From positions 186,001 to 250,000 of the forward strand of contig CBFFRP010000134.1 of NCBI GenBank assembly GCA_965644295.1: a DNA stretch of 64,000 nt. The letters are read 5' to 3'. Origin of the DNA: Paraphysomonas bandaiensis. Taxonomy: Eukaryota > Chrysophyceae. Below are positions 1 through 13,900 of this stretch, one piece after another; position 1 is the stretch's first letter, and every line of letters starts with the position of its first letter. The translations under genes and the position numbers were made by a program. The notes below the pieces were generated by a model that was not told where the DNA came from, did no database searches, and worked only from the letters and a program-made list of their open reading frames with translations.

Positions 1-733
1 GTAAGATATAACAAGATGCGTGCTATTTGGATTCGTATTTATGGCGAACAATTCGTGTTTACTGGTGTCCAGAGGAAGGTCCGTCCACTGTGTTCAGGAC
101 TGGAATAATACCGAAAAGAGTTCAGAAGAAATTATCCTACGATTTCGTCGTTTGGCATACTATTTGCCGAAACATTCACTGCCAACTTTACGTGTGACAA
201 GCTCTACTCTGAAGATGTCTCCTTGAAGTTTAAGAGTATTCTTAGAGGGATTATTAATCCGAAGCAATTTCCTGCGTTGACACGACTGGTGCAGCACGGA
301 GTAGATATATGTGGGGAAAATAGAATGGGTATAGAACAAAAGAAAGAAGCAAATAGTTGTGCACGCTCAGCAGAAAGATGGGAAGCAACACACAGTATTA
401 AGTAATGCGTACACGAGGTGGACAACCAAGGCCTCGATATCATATATGTATTCCTGTGCGTGATGACTATTACAAGCTGTTTTATGCCTATGACAAATAC
501 AACAAGCAAATCAAACAGAGGGTATGACCACACAGGGATGGTGGCAATGGGCGTTTGGGTGAGGCGGGAGAGCACAATTCGTTTATGTTGGTTGTATAAT
601 AGAAAACACTGTCAACGCATATCGTCATATAATGAATGTCGATTCCGAAGATTTTGAGTACTTTGGTTATTGTCAAACTCTAGCAAACGATTTGTATGAG
701 TATGCAAGCACACTCTCTGATAGTACTATTTAG
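1..733 (+). pseudogene. decayed coding sequence, unrecognised (possibly transposase-derived)
   Basis: Three consecutive stretches of plausible coding sequence follow each other in different frames. The first is open from base 1 (so it may continue upstream), has an in-frame TAA at 106-108 and continues to a TAA at 403-405. The second starts at an ATG overlapping that stop (405) and runs to a TGA near 531. The third runs from about 583 to a TAG at 731-733 and includes the peptide YFGYCQTLANDLYEYAS. Amino acid composition looks protein-like in each part, but stops and frame changes mean no intact gene is visible. The segment order (HGVDICG followed by a YDKYNKQI-type stretch and IENTVNAYR) is vaguely like the C-terminal half of piggyBac-type transposases, but I cannot confirm that. 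It could also be an exon of a gene that begins outside the window. Confidence 0.35.
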
Positions 734-1336
734 CAGAGTAATACAATAAATTTAATTGATTTGGACGTAAATATATTACTTCTTATAAGTGTGGTTACTG
801 ACTGTGGTTAATGAGTGTGGTTAAGACCAATTATGCCCCTCTGGCTGTTGCTTTGTACTAATCCCTTTACCATAACGGTTAATATGTGTAAAGAAAATTA
901 AACCTCTGTGAAGTACGTATGAAATTCATTATTACAGTCGTAGTCGAAATGTTGTGACTATCACTAACTCTTTCATATTTATAATAATCGTATATCTAAA
1001 AGTCATGCATAGACATTAGACATACCATTTCACTTTTATACCATTAATTGCTGAAAAACTATTACTATACTACTACGTATTTTGCTTGCATTGTTAAGTA
1101 TTGCATTGAGTAGAAGTTCTACATTACAGCATGTATTCCACTATACCCTAAATCACTAAGATATGTTGCGTAAATGCTAGATTCCAGTATATTTATAACA
1201 GGCTGTATTTCGCTAAACCAGCCTCCTATTAGTAGATAACTTCTAGCAAAATCATTACATATGCTAATGAGTATATTCACCACATCAATAAAACTATAAC
1301 CATAACAAATCACTCTATCCAACGAGCTGGCATCTC
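734..1336. other. AT-rich intergenic stretch
   Basis: No convincing coding sequence or repeat was seen. It is the 3' flank of VPS16, which is on the minus strand. Confidence 0.5.
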
Positions 1337-4220
1337 TTATGTCTTGGCAATCATATCTGCGATTTGACGTTCCAATTGCGGATCACGGCAAATGCGCATA
1401 ATCTAAATGGTATAAAGTATGACAGAATTCATTAACTGCTATTGACAAAATACCTCCTGCATCCTTGGAAGGTCTTTCATACGGTAAGCCACATCAACTG
1501 CCCTTTTCCACATCGATAACTCGACATACACATCAAATCGTTCTTCCATAGACGATATTCTCTCAACATATTTGTCGATCTCACTTTCTGGCTGATTATT
1601 CCTGAAAATTCATAATGCTAGTTAGTACATTGAAAATCGTGTGAAAAAGAATTAACATACTTCTTGCACGCAACTGCAAAAGGCTTATAACCGATAGGGG
1701 ATTTTTTCTCAGCTGCCAATCGAGAAAGATATTCCCACTGCCCAGTGCGACTGTAGCACTGGACTTTGAGACTCCACACCATTTTCTCAGACACCTTGAA
1801 CTTCTTTATAATTTTTGCAGATTCCTGATTCCATCTTTGCGACTCTGAAGGATTCTCGACGCTCAGCAAGAATATATTATAAAGCGTCTCTGACAAGGAG
1901 AGATCAAGGAAGTCTCGACCGGATCTCACTTCAAGAGCCTTTTGAATTTCCATTAGTTCCATTTGTTCTTCTGTCATGCTCCGGTACACAGAGAGGTCTC
2001 GATTCTGACCGAATAACTGAACAGCCTCTTTCACCAATTGCAGACGCTTCGGGAACGCTGACTGAACATATGCCTGGCTCATGCATGCTGCGCCGGCCTC
2101 CAAGTAGTTATGGTTAAATACCAGTAAGTTGTGCAGTAGTGAACGGTCAGTTAGAGTAACTTTATTGCGGTAATATATTTTTAAGAGGTTTGAAGCCTCC
2201 GGGTGGGTCTGAACCAGACGAAGGAATGCTTGTGCATCCGGTCTCGATCTCTCTAAATGAATAAGGGTAAGATATATCAGATCCGTTTCCTCGCTATTAA
2301 TTGCCTTCTGAAGAGCCAACTCTTCCTCTTGCATAGAAAGTAGTAGTGGTACCTGGTCGGAAGCATGTTGTTCCATGTCCAATAGCATTGTTGCAAGGCG
2401 TCTCCTACCCATGTGATAAGCGGAAGCAGCTACCTCTAGATATGAGACCCGATCAAATGGTTGGAGCTTATGTTTTATCGTTTGAGATATTTCCTCATCA
2501 GTGGCGGATGTCGCAGTGAGTTTTTTAACTTTCTCACTTGCCCAGTGAACAAGTACACTCTCGTTCTTCAGTTTCATCAATTCACATATCTTCAAAGCCA
2601 AAAAGTGGTGGTTCCGAACAGTGAGACGATTTACTAATACCTCAGGTGTGAGCCGCGCATACTCCTGGATCGTTAGTGGAAGACCTATATCTGGACTACG
2701 GACGTCATTTAATACTCTTAATTTCTTGGCTGTCTCCACAAATTCTTCAGGATCAAGGTTTTGACAAAACGCTTTGCCGTAAGAAGCAGCTCTCAAAAGT
2801 GCCTGTTGCCGAGATATATCAAACTCCGCCGCCGCAGCGTTAATGCATGACTTAACGGCATACTGAAGTTGGTTTGTAGAAGCGATGGAACGTATATTTT
2901 CGTCAGATTTCGGGTCGCCTTCTATAAATCCTTCCATCGCGTCATACAAAAGAGCAGCTGGGTCGGTTGAACCAATACGACGAATAGCTTCCGTACAGGC
3001 GGGCACCCTCTGGAGCATTTCACAAGATGAGGACGTGATGATTCGACAACAGTCTTGCTCAGAAACCAGTGCCACTGCACCATCATAAGGGTAGTTGAGC
3101 CAATCCCCGTAAGGCCCTACCATCACAATACCCGTGTTTTTCCAAAGAAGCACTACTGCATCCTCCCCACACCAGGTGACTTCCATAGGACGAGACATTG
3201 ACTTCGTATCAAAGTCTAATACCTAATAGCACATATTACAACGATATATATACTATATGATGATACACTTCTGCAAATCTTCAGATGGAAACAAAGTACA
3301 TACCTTGGTTGTGAACGTCACAGAGAGGACAGTAAGTACGCCGTCACGTCTAAAACACGCCAAAAATCGTCCATTAGGAGCGACGGATATCTTCGTAATA
3401 GGTGCAGCAATACGGTCTTGTAGCAACTGATCCTCCGCATCATTTTCGTCGGCTACAATAATGGAATTATCTGATGTGCCCAGCATTACTTCGAGGAGTC
3501 CTGAACGGGAGAGGAGAGGTGGAACAATAGCCATAGACGTGAATGGATTCTGTGCAGTAAGACCGGATCGCAAGGTATACTTCCTCGACCCAAGCTCTCC
3601 ATCGACAGTAGATAAACCCTACATGGAGTCAATTATTAAAATGACATCACTAAGGAAAACACTCACCTCGAAGACGAACAACTGCATATCTGACGAAATC
3701 GCTACCACCCCGTTACCCCAGAAATGACATTCCAAGATATGCACAGAAGTGACAGCTTCCAGAATCAAAAAGTTTCTAACAAGCTTCCCATGGATATCGT
3801 ATATCAATGCATTCCCTGGAGACAATAAATAACGCTAGACCATCATATATAAGTAACAAATACCATCCTCCAGCACAATAACTAGCTGCTCATGATCACT
3901 CCATCCCATTCCTACAACCCGACGATCATTCCAATCAATCTAAATATAATTATAATAAGAAATATCTAATCAACACATTGATTTATATGAACCTCTGCTA
4001 ACTTCCGACCAGCAGATGTAAATATACGTAGTTTAGACTTCGCTGTTTCTCCAGATAGAGCAACGAACTTTTTTTCATCTCTAATCATTGCTAATGGACC
4101 CCCAAAAGGTGCTCCACACATTTGAAAATCTTCTATATGCATATCACTACCCCACTGCATGTCATACGTCTGCCATTTCCTATAGAGAACCTCACCAAGA
4201 GCATTCCAATCTCCTTGCAT
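1337..4220 (-). CDS. VPS16: VPS16, HOPS/CORVET core subunit
   Basis: Vacuolar protein sorting 16, the core scaffold of the HOPS and CORVET tethering complexes that bring late endosomes and vacuoles/lysosomes together. The start is placed at 4220 because the protein then begins MQGDWNALGEVLYRK, the conserved VPS16 N-terminus. About seven exons: 3994-4220; about 3864-3940 (DWNDRRVVGMGWSDHEQ); within 3619-3825; within 3253-3573; a long exon from about 1669 to 3220; about 1455-1600; and a last exon ending IADMIAKT with TAA at 1337-1339. The N-terminal half is the beta-propeller region and the long exon is the helical C-terminal domain that binds VPS33 and VPS18. Summed length is about 840 residues, close to the usual family length, so the gene looks intact. 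Introns are about 45-60 nt. It is divergent from WASHC4, another endosomal gene, with a (TATG)n tract between them. Confidence 0.93.
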
Positions 4221-4333
4221 GATTATAATCAAGGAAATAAGATGATTGGGATTCTTTATTAATATATACTATAATAATGTTTAATGGTGTATAAGTTTGT
4301 GTAAATGGTCGATATCTGTATGATACAGAGCAC

Positions 4334-4714
4334 TATGTATGTATGTATGTATGTATGTATGTATGTATGTATGTATGTATGTATGTATGTATGTATGTAT
4401 GTATGTATGTATGTATGTATGTATGTATGTATGTATGTATGTATGTATGTATGTATGTATGTATGTATGTATGTATGTATGTATGTATGTATGTATGTAT
4501 GTATGTATGTATGTATGTATGTATGTATGTATGTATGTATGTATGTATGTATGTATGTATGTATGTATGTATCTATGTATGAATCTATCTATGTATGTAT
4601 GTATGTATGTATGTATGTATGTATGTATGTATGTATGTATGTATGTATGTATGTATGTATGTATGTATGTATGTATGTATGTATGTATGTATGTATGTAT
4701 GTATGTATGTATGT
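4334..4714. repeat. (TATG)n microsatellite, about 380 bp
   Basis: Nearly pure tetranucleotide array with a short interrupted zone around 4572-4595. It lies between the divergent starts of VPS16 and WASHC4, so it may influence promoter spacing. The array has no stop in some frames, which creates spurious MYVC-repeat reading frames; one stays open into WASHC4. Confidence 0.97.
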
Positions 4715-4902
4715 TGGTATCCTATCTGTGTATGGGGTGTGGTTGCATGTGTCGCTCATCATCATGTATATATTTATCTGCATATGTATCTACATATATC
4801 TGCATATCACACAGCAATACTAATCAACACGTGAAACACTCATACATATTTTATTTCACACTTTTCCTGTATTGCACACACTCTCCCCCATACATAGATA
4901 AT

Positions 4903-7900
4903 ATGGACCAGTGGGACAGCACGTTTGAGGACGATCTCTCATTTAAGAAGCCAATCAACGATCAAATCCAAAAATCTCTTAATTTCGCACAAGAACATGA
5001 AACATTATTAAGAGAAATTGAAAATGCAACAAGAATGACGATTGTTGATACTCCAGTTGGTCATTTTAAGCCTATTCATATAGCGGCTGAGCCACTGGAA
5101 AGAGTATACGCGCAAGATTTAATTACGACAGATAATCCACTACTAAATAAAGTATTAACAGTAATTGTTTTTCTCTGTGATGAGATTAATGAATTACAAG
5201 ATATTGCATCAATTGAACTTTTTCGTCCGTTAATTATGTTTGGCCAACAACCCCCCGGTGTTGAAGTAGACGACGAAGAAGAATATAAAAACGACGGCAC
5301 TGTTGAAAAGTCAATGGGTGCAATTTTACCACACCTTCAAAAAGTTTCCAACTTTGTAGATAGAGCTTACTCTGTCAGTATTAATTTGGTTCAGCAGCTG
5401 TCATCTCTTATTCGGGACAATGAACAACTGTACAGGGCGAGCTTTCAGAAGGTCCACTTGGAAAAGGTTACACGTGCATGTACATTCACATAGTAACACT
5501 CAAATGTTAAATGCAGGTATTTCTCTCTCTTGGACAACTCTTGACCATTCTTATCACATTGGACAATATTATCGACCAGAATGATGCACTAAAGCATGCG
5601 TGGGTCTCATACAAACATATGATTTCATTTGCCCGCTCTGACCCAAGCTCTTTCAACACGACAGAGAGTAAATTGAGTTCATATGAGAAGCTTTTAGTAG
5701 CCCTTGATGTAAATATTATGTCGCGGGAGATATTTAAAGGGTGTATTGATCAAAATTACGAGATTAACGTGAATGAGAACGATGAAGAGACAAAAATCAG
5801 TGTCCGAAGTAATGCCACTTTTTTAGCAGAGATGCTGCACTGTACGAAGTCTATATTAGAGAATGCTCTCGCTGTTATTGGCAAGAGCACGGAGCTGAAT
5901 GAGCGTGAGCATTTAGTTGGCTGTTTTGGACTTTATGTCCTCTATCGACAGTTGGTGCCTCCTACAGTGGCCCCAGATGCGAAATTTCAAAAGCATTTGT
6001 GGGGCATTCAGAAAACCATTCCTATAGTCGTTTTGAGTGATAAGGTAGTGTGGTACCCAGCGGAATTCCTCATGTCATATGCCCCTTATGAGCTCAAGAA
6101 ACCAGACCCGCCAAATCCAGCGGTGTATCGCAAAACTTTTTTGGTTCAATTTGATTCAACATTCAGTGCTAAAGTGCAGAGCCTCATAGCACAATGTAAG
6201 AACTGGTTTATTTTGGCTGAAACGCGCCTGCAGGCGAGCTTGCGACACGAGGATAATATTCGCAAGGTGATGGACTTAAGGGGTAGCATTGTGCTCAAGG
6301 GGTTGAGTTTGGCCAACAGAGCTGCCTATCTTGCAAAGTATTCTTTGGTTACTCATGGTGTGCTACAGGTACTGTAAAATAATACGTAGTGTGTGGCAAA
6401 TAGCGATCATGTATCATATATAGTCCATATATTAGTATGTTCGAAGTATATAACGATCTGAACTGTTGTAGTATTGCATATAGTTATCCGTACTTAATGG
6501 TGTTCCTATTCCAACGTTGCTCGTATTAGGTTCCAATGACGAAAAGTACTCTACTTGATATCTCGTCTCTAGTTGAAGTTCTCAAAGGAATAGAGTTCAC
6601 ATTCATTAGAAAAGACACTGAAATTAATGAAGCCCGTGTGCATATGTTATCTCTGTTAGCATCAGCTTGTTTGGACATAATTAAGCCTCTGAAGAGTAAA
6701 CTGGAGAGCTCCAGAAGGTTAGATGCGGCCAGACTGGACATGCTGACAGCACTGTCTGTTCTACAAACATCGTTGACCACTTCCGAGAGTCTGTCATACA
6801 CAAGGCAGGTGTTGCTGTACTTGTCATCCAGTATGGTTCTCGGAGCGGGACAATTAGGGGAAGCAGATGCGAATAAGCTGAGAGCATATGTGAAGCGAAT
6901 GAGCTATATTGGAAATATTACGAGAACAGTTAGAGAGTATTGTGATACCCAATACCTCTACCACCACAAGTAAGCTGATTTTTACCACCTTGTGCAATAA
7001 ATAACTTACATATGCAGAGATACTTTGTTTCCTATTGCAGTTGCCAATATATTCTCTACTCCGACATCAATGGGGTCACACAAGTTGCAGTATTTAGTTG
7101 CGGCATTTTGCTATGGAGCTAGATCTTGTGGAAGTGTGATACACATTGAAAGTGAACCGTTTGTGACTGCCTACAGGGAGTTTCTTTTATCTGTGCTGCG
7201 CCGAGAGATCGTTGAGCCGTTGTGTCGCAGCATCGAGACTGATCTTAGATTACACATTCACACAAAACACTTGACGCATATGCAGGCCAGTAATCCTAAA
7301 ACAGAGGATCAGAGACCTCTCAAACCGTACTTGGACATAGCTCCTGTTCACGTTCTTGGTGAAGTTCTTACAATTAAGAATGAAGTTAGTCACTATCTTG
7401 ATAGAACGTTCTACAATCTCACTACAGTGGCCCTGCATGACTGGAGAACTTATAGCGACATGCGATCGCTGGCAAATGAGAAGTACGGCATCGTTCTATT
7501 AGACAATTATTTGCCAATGGGTAGCCTGGATCAGGGGCTAGATGTTTTGCAGATTATGAGGAACATACATGTATTTGTGGGGAGGTAAAATCAACACCGT
7601 TGTCGGATTGTATTGACCTGGGATGCGCAATTATTTAATGTATTACGGGGCATATTGCCATATCACTCCTGTGTTTGTTGTATTTATTATTGCATGTACT
7701 CAAGTGACCTAATGAATAAATATGGAAGTCATCCGTATCTTGGCGTCGTGTCTAAATTACTTGCGTGTACCTCAGGTTTACGTACAATATGAATACTCAA
7801 CAGTTTGTGGAGTTCCGCCCAGATAAAGCTTCGAAGCATATCAACACTATCAAGATACAGAGTATTGCAGGTCCATCTTATATGTAGTTCTGCTCTGTAT

Positions 7901-10105
7901 GCCCGTATGCAGTTCATAACGTAGTATTCACCTTGTATATAGTAATTATGTTTTTCGAGCTGTTCACTTCTAACCGCTTCCTATAGCTTCACTTCGTCAA
8001 CATGGTCTGGGAGTTCTCAACACCACTGTCAACTTTACCTACCAATTTCTTGCTCAAAAGTTCAATATATTTAGTCAATTCCTTTTCGACGACTATATTA
8101 AGTATGAAAACGTGTACCGTCTTGCTCCCCATTTTGTGGTAACTGTGTATTGTAGGGCTCATCTGAGCAGAGAATACCGTTGGTATAAAAAGCACAAGAA
8201 CTTGCCTGAGGTCAACAATAAATACCCTTACGACAGGTGACTACAACTCTTCCGTGGCTTGTTTTATATATTATCATTTGTAATATTGCTTTCAGGGCCC
8301 TTAAATTTGTGAGGGATATCAGGAAGCTAGGGGTCAATGAGGCCGGGAAAACTTTCTTGGATCAGTTTAGAATACTCATAACCGAGGTTGATTCGTTGGC
8401 GTCGTTGTTGGATATATTATATTGAGTTGCTGTGTGCTTTTTTTACCGTATATTTGTTTTATGTTATTTCCTTTTCTTCAGTTTACTCTACCTTCTTGTA
8501 CCATCTAATCTGTTTCATCTTGCGTAGATTGGAAATGCCTTGGGCTATGTAAGAATGGTTCGATCGGCGTCAATGTTTTATTGTAGTGAAGCGGTAAAGT
8601 TTTTGCCTGATATCGACAAGATAATCTCATTTGAGGTAATACGACATTGCCCATTAGATGTATCCGAGGAGTATACCATATTTCCCTCTTCCTCTATCTC
8701 TTTAATCTTTAATTCATATTTTAGAAATTTTCTGGGGGTGATCAATCCGGTGAAGGAGAAGCGGCAGAAACAGATAGCACTGGAGCAGGCTTGAGCGGCG
8801 AAACGGTACTGTATAACCTGTGTGTTCCGTATTATGGATGCTTTGCAAAGTAGCTAGTGCTTTAATTGAATATAAATTACACAACGACAATAATATATAT
8901 CTTGAACTTGTCAGGTGAGGGCAGCAAAGAATCTTGATTCTGTGATTCGAACTCTTGTGGACAACTTTTCGGAGGGGAGTGACTACTTTAAGGTATTGCA
9001 TACAACTTACTTGTCACTCATATTGGCTGCTTTCCTTTCGTAGTAATGGGTATATAGATTCCGGAGTATATTTTAGTCTCAGCGTTCTCATGATTGTAGA
9101 GTATTGATTTCTGACGTTTTATTCGCAATAGCTGACATGATTTCAGCTGTTCTTTATTTACGGGTGTTATTTGTAGGTTCTAGTAAACGTATTCCAGTCC
9201 GTATTGCTTACATCAGACAATGATCACTTGAAAACTTTCTTCATGATTGGTACGCATACATGCACTATTGGTGCTGTCAATATGCTCTCAATTATGAGTT
9301 TACATGAGTAACCGTGTACTAATACTATTTTGTATAGTTCCAGCGATGTGTATATCTTGGGTAGAGGCCTCTCTTCAGGCGAAGGACGCCATGTATAAGG
9401 CCACCAGACATCAGAATAGGTATATCTGACCTGCACAGTATATTATATCATCACTTTAAGTCGCTGTTTTTTAGGGAAATGTACTTCAATGATGATGGCT
9501 TTGCCATTGGGCTGTCGTATTGTTTGGCAATTCTTAAACAAACCAACAAGTACCAAGCCCTTCATTGGTTTGATACACTTGGAGACAAACACAAGGCCGA
9601 CCTGAAGGTGCTGAAGGAACAACAAGAGGCGAGGTATTGCTTTGAGGCAATTATTTATTTTACGTTATTGCGCCAGTGTATATTCCTGCTGTGTACAACC
9701 ATGCGTCTCTCAGTCAATACATGTGTTTCATATGTATGTACTCTGTAGGGCTCTTAAGGAAAAGCGTAAGAGTGAGCGCCGCAAGAGCACGACTGGGTTC
9801 ATGGGGGGAGTCTTTGGTAGTAAGAAACAAAGCGACGATGACGATGAAGATGAGCACCAGGACTACGAGGAGGTAACTTCTATACTTAATTATTACGAAG
9901 TATATCGTGTTTCTGTGGTATCTACTTATGAGCATAAAGTGTGCCTATATCGTATGTACAACACTAAGTTTTCTGTCCTACGTAGGTGCACTCTCTGCAG
10001 ATGACTGCCAAGCGTATGGAGGCTATGCGTCGGGAAAACGACCAGCTCTTTTACTCTATGGCTGGTGCAGCAATCTTTTTTAAACGCACTGATGTGGACA
10101 TATAG
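4903..10105 (+). CDS. WASHC4: WASHC4 / SWIP, WASH complex subunit 4
   Basis: Large helical subunit of the WASH complex, which activates Arp2/3 actin nucleation on endosomes for retromer-dependent sorting. Start ATG at 4903 (MDQWDSTFEDD). About 15 exons; clear borders include 4903-5466, 5517-6368, 6530 to about 6970, and 7018 to about 7585, then many small exons up to the TAG at 10103-10105. Conserved family blocks appear in the expected order: ITLDNIIDQNDALK, a LSTLLDISSLVEVL-like block, HYLDRTFYNLTTVALHDW, LDQGLDVLQIMRNIH, NTTVNFTYQFLAQKFNIFSQ, ALGYVRMVRSAS, DDGFAIGLSYCLAIL, LHWFDTLGDKHK and a C-terminal AGAAIFFKRTDVDI. Total is about 1150 residues, the usual family size. A lysine-rich then D/E-rich linker (SDDDDEDEHQDYEE) precedes the last conserved helix. 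No frameshift is needed. Confidence 0.92.
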
Positions 10106-10901
10106 TCTTCTCGCAATGGGCATGAAGTCTTTAATTTGTCTGTGCTGTTGGACCTTTGTGCTTCCCATACATAGAGACCGAATGCGATTGGTGAAATGGA
10201 CAGTAAATGCGATTCCTCGCAACAGAACGAAGAAATAACAAAGTTATATGATAAATAGTTTGGTAGTAGGTCAATGTCAAGTAGAATATTTACACGGACA
10301 CTACAGTGCGTACAGTCCAGTGCAAAATAAGTGTTCATAATATCCAGATTAAACACATATTCAGCTTGTACTATGTGGTGTGCAAGCTAAAACTAATGAC
10401 TAAGCCACACTCCCCACGTTTACCTTATTTTGTGGTTTTGAATTCCTTTTATGATAGTGGGCATATGTAGCACCACTACTGTTGTTAGACCAATAGTTTC
10501 CATATGCATATTAGTTACTTTTAACCGTGGGTTCTAAGGTGGGTATATCGTCACCAAAAAATGAAGCTGTCGATAGGTATGTAATATACATTCTGATAAG
10601 CACGACGTGATCCAAACATTAGGCTTTACGTAGCTGGACCGTTAAAGAAAAATATAAAGTAATAGCAAGAGAACACGGATGGAATTTACTTCATGATCAA
10701 TTTCTATTTATTTCACCGTTCACAATGTACGATGTTTTCACGCTTTAATATCAACATTTGCATAGTCACAAAACTACACCCACTTCATACTACAAACGCA
10801 GCATAAAAATAATCAAATAGATATATTCTGCTGTGCAGCCGATAATTATCACAACGTATTACTGCGGATAGTACGTCTATCTCTCCATTATCACGTGTTG
10901 A
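10106..10901. other. intergenic region between convergent WASHC4 and V-ATPase C
   Basis: Both flanking genes end here. No coding sequence was recognised; it should contain both 3' UTRs. Confidence 0.5.
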
Positions 10902-13900
10902 CTAGCCAGTGGTATTGAACTTGTGGCACACAAAGGGAAGATTGTCTGTATCCTCATAACCATCACCCTTCATATCATCTTCAAGGTCCGAACCCTTTAT
11001 AGCCAGTTCTGTTCGAAGCTTACCAATGCCAGCAGTAAGTGCGGCCATTTGCTGCTTTTCTTTTTTCATGTTGGGCTCCACGAATACCGATAAAAAGTCC
11101 ACAGGCAGACCATACCGCAGGACGGATTCGACGAAACCTTTCACTACTTTCAAGTGTATCCATCCGGAAAATACCTCACCATAGTGTGCCCGGCACCACC
11201 GCACTATAGTGGTAAGTGTTTGTTGCACCTCCCACTTAGCCTGATCAATCTGCCCATCAACGCCTCCAGCTCTAGATGGATCGAATGTAAACTCGCGGAT
11301 TGTGTAACGTTTCTCACGGAATGCATTCTTGATGTCATCCAAGTAGTCTACAAACTTTCCTAGAAAAACACAAAATAAGGTCTACGTAAAGAAAGCAATT
11401 CAACGACACACATTACACAGGAACTACTACGCATCATGTTGTATACCTCAGTAAGAATACAACACTATTCACTACACTACCTTGCACAAATTCGCTTCCC
11501 TCAAAGTACCCGGCTTCGTAGTGTCCCTTCAAGACTGTAACACTGTACAAGTGGACATCCCCTTCGGAATGGATTTTTACCGCGCTGCCAGGTACCACTG
11601 GACTACCCTTGATCTTTCCACGGTTACCCTCCGGGCCGAAATTCCCATCATCTCTTCCTAGACTTGCTGGGTTGAATGACGAAGCCCAGTCAGGCCCTCC
11701 ATATGCGGCAATATCTCCCCCAAGAGACTCGTAGCTTCGTAAAAACTCTATAAATGTCATTCATAAGCTCTCGGTATCACATACGCAATATATATCATAT
11801 TAATCAACGATATAAAACACACAGCGATTAACTTCGATTATATTCAATCACATAATTTTTCAGAGAGAAAGCGCTTACGCACCGGGCTCAGCTTGGTTGC
11901 TGACAACAACCAGGACAGTTAAAAGATTTTCGGAGTTTACAAACTCAAAACGACTGGTGATATCTGCAGGAAGGAAGTCCTCAAGATCAGAAGTAATTAA
12001 GTTCGTGGTCTTCTTTCTTTGCACTGCACTTAAATTTTGTGTTTTCTCGTTGTAACTAATCGACAACTTCTTCAGTTCATCATCCACTTTGGCTACCATC
12101 GACTGCACTTGCGAGACAAGATCAGGCAACTGACGTCCTTGATAACGGTATCGAGCATAGTCCCATTGAAAATTACGTAAGAAGTTCTCTACTGTCACCT
12201 CATTCGCTGCCCGTAGAGGATCAGCGTCCTTACCAGCTACCTCCTCATACTGCCTTTCAATTTTTCTGACCACAGTCTAATAAACAATCACAAACATTAA
12301 ATATAAAATTATATTAATTCGTATAGTCATGTTATATATGCATAGTTTTATTCTATATGTTTAGTTATGTTACATATGTGTAGTTACGTTATATATATAT
12401 AGTTGTGTTATATATGTATAGTTATATTCTATATATCTAGTTATGTTATGTATGTGTAGTTACGTTATATGTATAGTTATGTTACGCATATGTATGGTTA
12501 TATATATGGTTATGTTATATATAGAGCTATGTTATGTATGTTATATAGAGTTATGTTATATATATAGTTATGTTATATGTTATGTATGTTATATAGAGTT
12601 ATGTTATATATGTAAAGTTATGTTTTATATATATATAGTTATGTTATATGTATAGTTATGTATGTTATATATAGTTATGTTATATATAGTTATGTTATAT
12701 ATGTTATATATAGTTATGTTATATATAGTTATGTTATATATGGTTATGTTATATATAGAGCTATGTTATGTATGTTATATAGAGTTATGTTATATGTATA
12801 GTTATGTTATATATAGTTATGTTATATATGTTATATATATAGTTATGTTATATGTTATGTATGTTATATAGAGTTATGTTATATATGTAAAGTTATGTTT
12901 TATATATATATAGTTATGTTATATGTATAGTTATGTATGTTATATATAGTTATGTTATATATAGTTATGTTATATATGTTATATATAGTTATGTTATATA
13001 TGTTATATATATAGTTATGTTATATGTTATGTATGTTATATAGAGTTATGTTATATATGTAAAGTTATGTTTTATATATATATAGTTATGTTATATGTAT
13101 AGTTATGTATGTTATATATAGTTATGTTATATATAGTTATGTTATATATGTTATATATAGTTATGTTATATATGTTATATATATAGTTATGTTATATGTT
13201 ATGTATGTTATATATAGTTATGTTATATATGTAAAGTTATGTTTTATATATATATAGTTATGTTATATGTATAGTTATGTATGTTATATATAGTTATGTT
13301 ATATATAGTTATGTTATATATGTTATATATAGTTATGTTATATATGTTATATATATAGTTATGTTATATGTTATGTATGTTATATAGAGTTATGTTATAT
13401 ATGTAAAGTTATGTTTTATATATATATAGTTATGTTATATATAGTTATGTTATATATGTATAGTTATGTTATATATAGTTATGTTATATATGTATAGTTA
13501 TGTTATATATAGTTATGTTATGTATGTTATATATAGTTATGTTATATATAGTTATGTTATATATGTATAGTTATGTTATGTATGTTATATATGTATAGTT
13601 ATGTTATATATATATAGTTATGTTATGTATGTTATATATAGTTATGTTATATATAGTTATGTTATGTATAGTTATGTTATATATGTATAGTTATGTTATA
13701 TATGTATAGTTATGTTATGTATGTTATATATAGTTATGTTATATATGTATAGTTATGTTATATATGTATAGTTATGTTATATATGTATAGTTATGTTATG
13801 TATGTATACAGCTATATGTATGGTGATCTGTGTACAGTTACATGTATATGTATGTATACCTCTACTTGATTATTAATTTTATTGAGATCATCCGATAAGG

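Noticed and set aside
106-108. In-frame TAA considered as a sign of a variant genetic code
   Set aside because: TAA, TAG and TGA all end conserved genes normally in this window (MDH, WASHC4, MCM5, STIMATE-like), so the code is standard.
4305-4890. Long reading frames of repeated MYVC, one open into WASHC4
   Set aside because: They come from translating (TATG)n. The conserved WASHC4 start at 4903 needs no extension, and the repeat peptide is meaningless as protein.
12443-12871. Small Tyr/Met/Leu-rich plus-strand frames
   Set aside because: They lie in the satellite-filled intron of V-ATPase subunit C and consist only of the repeat unit.
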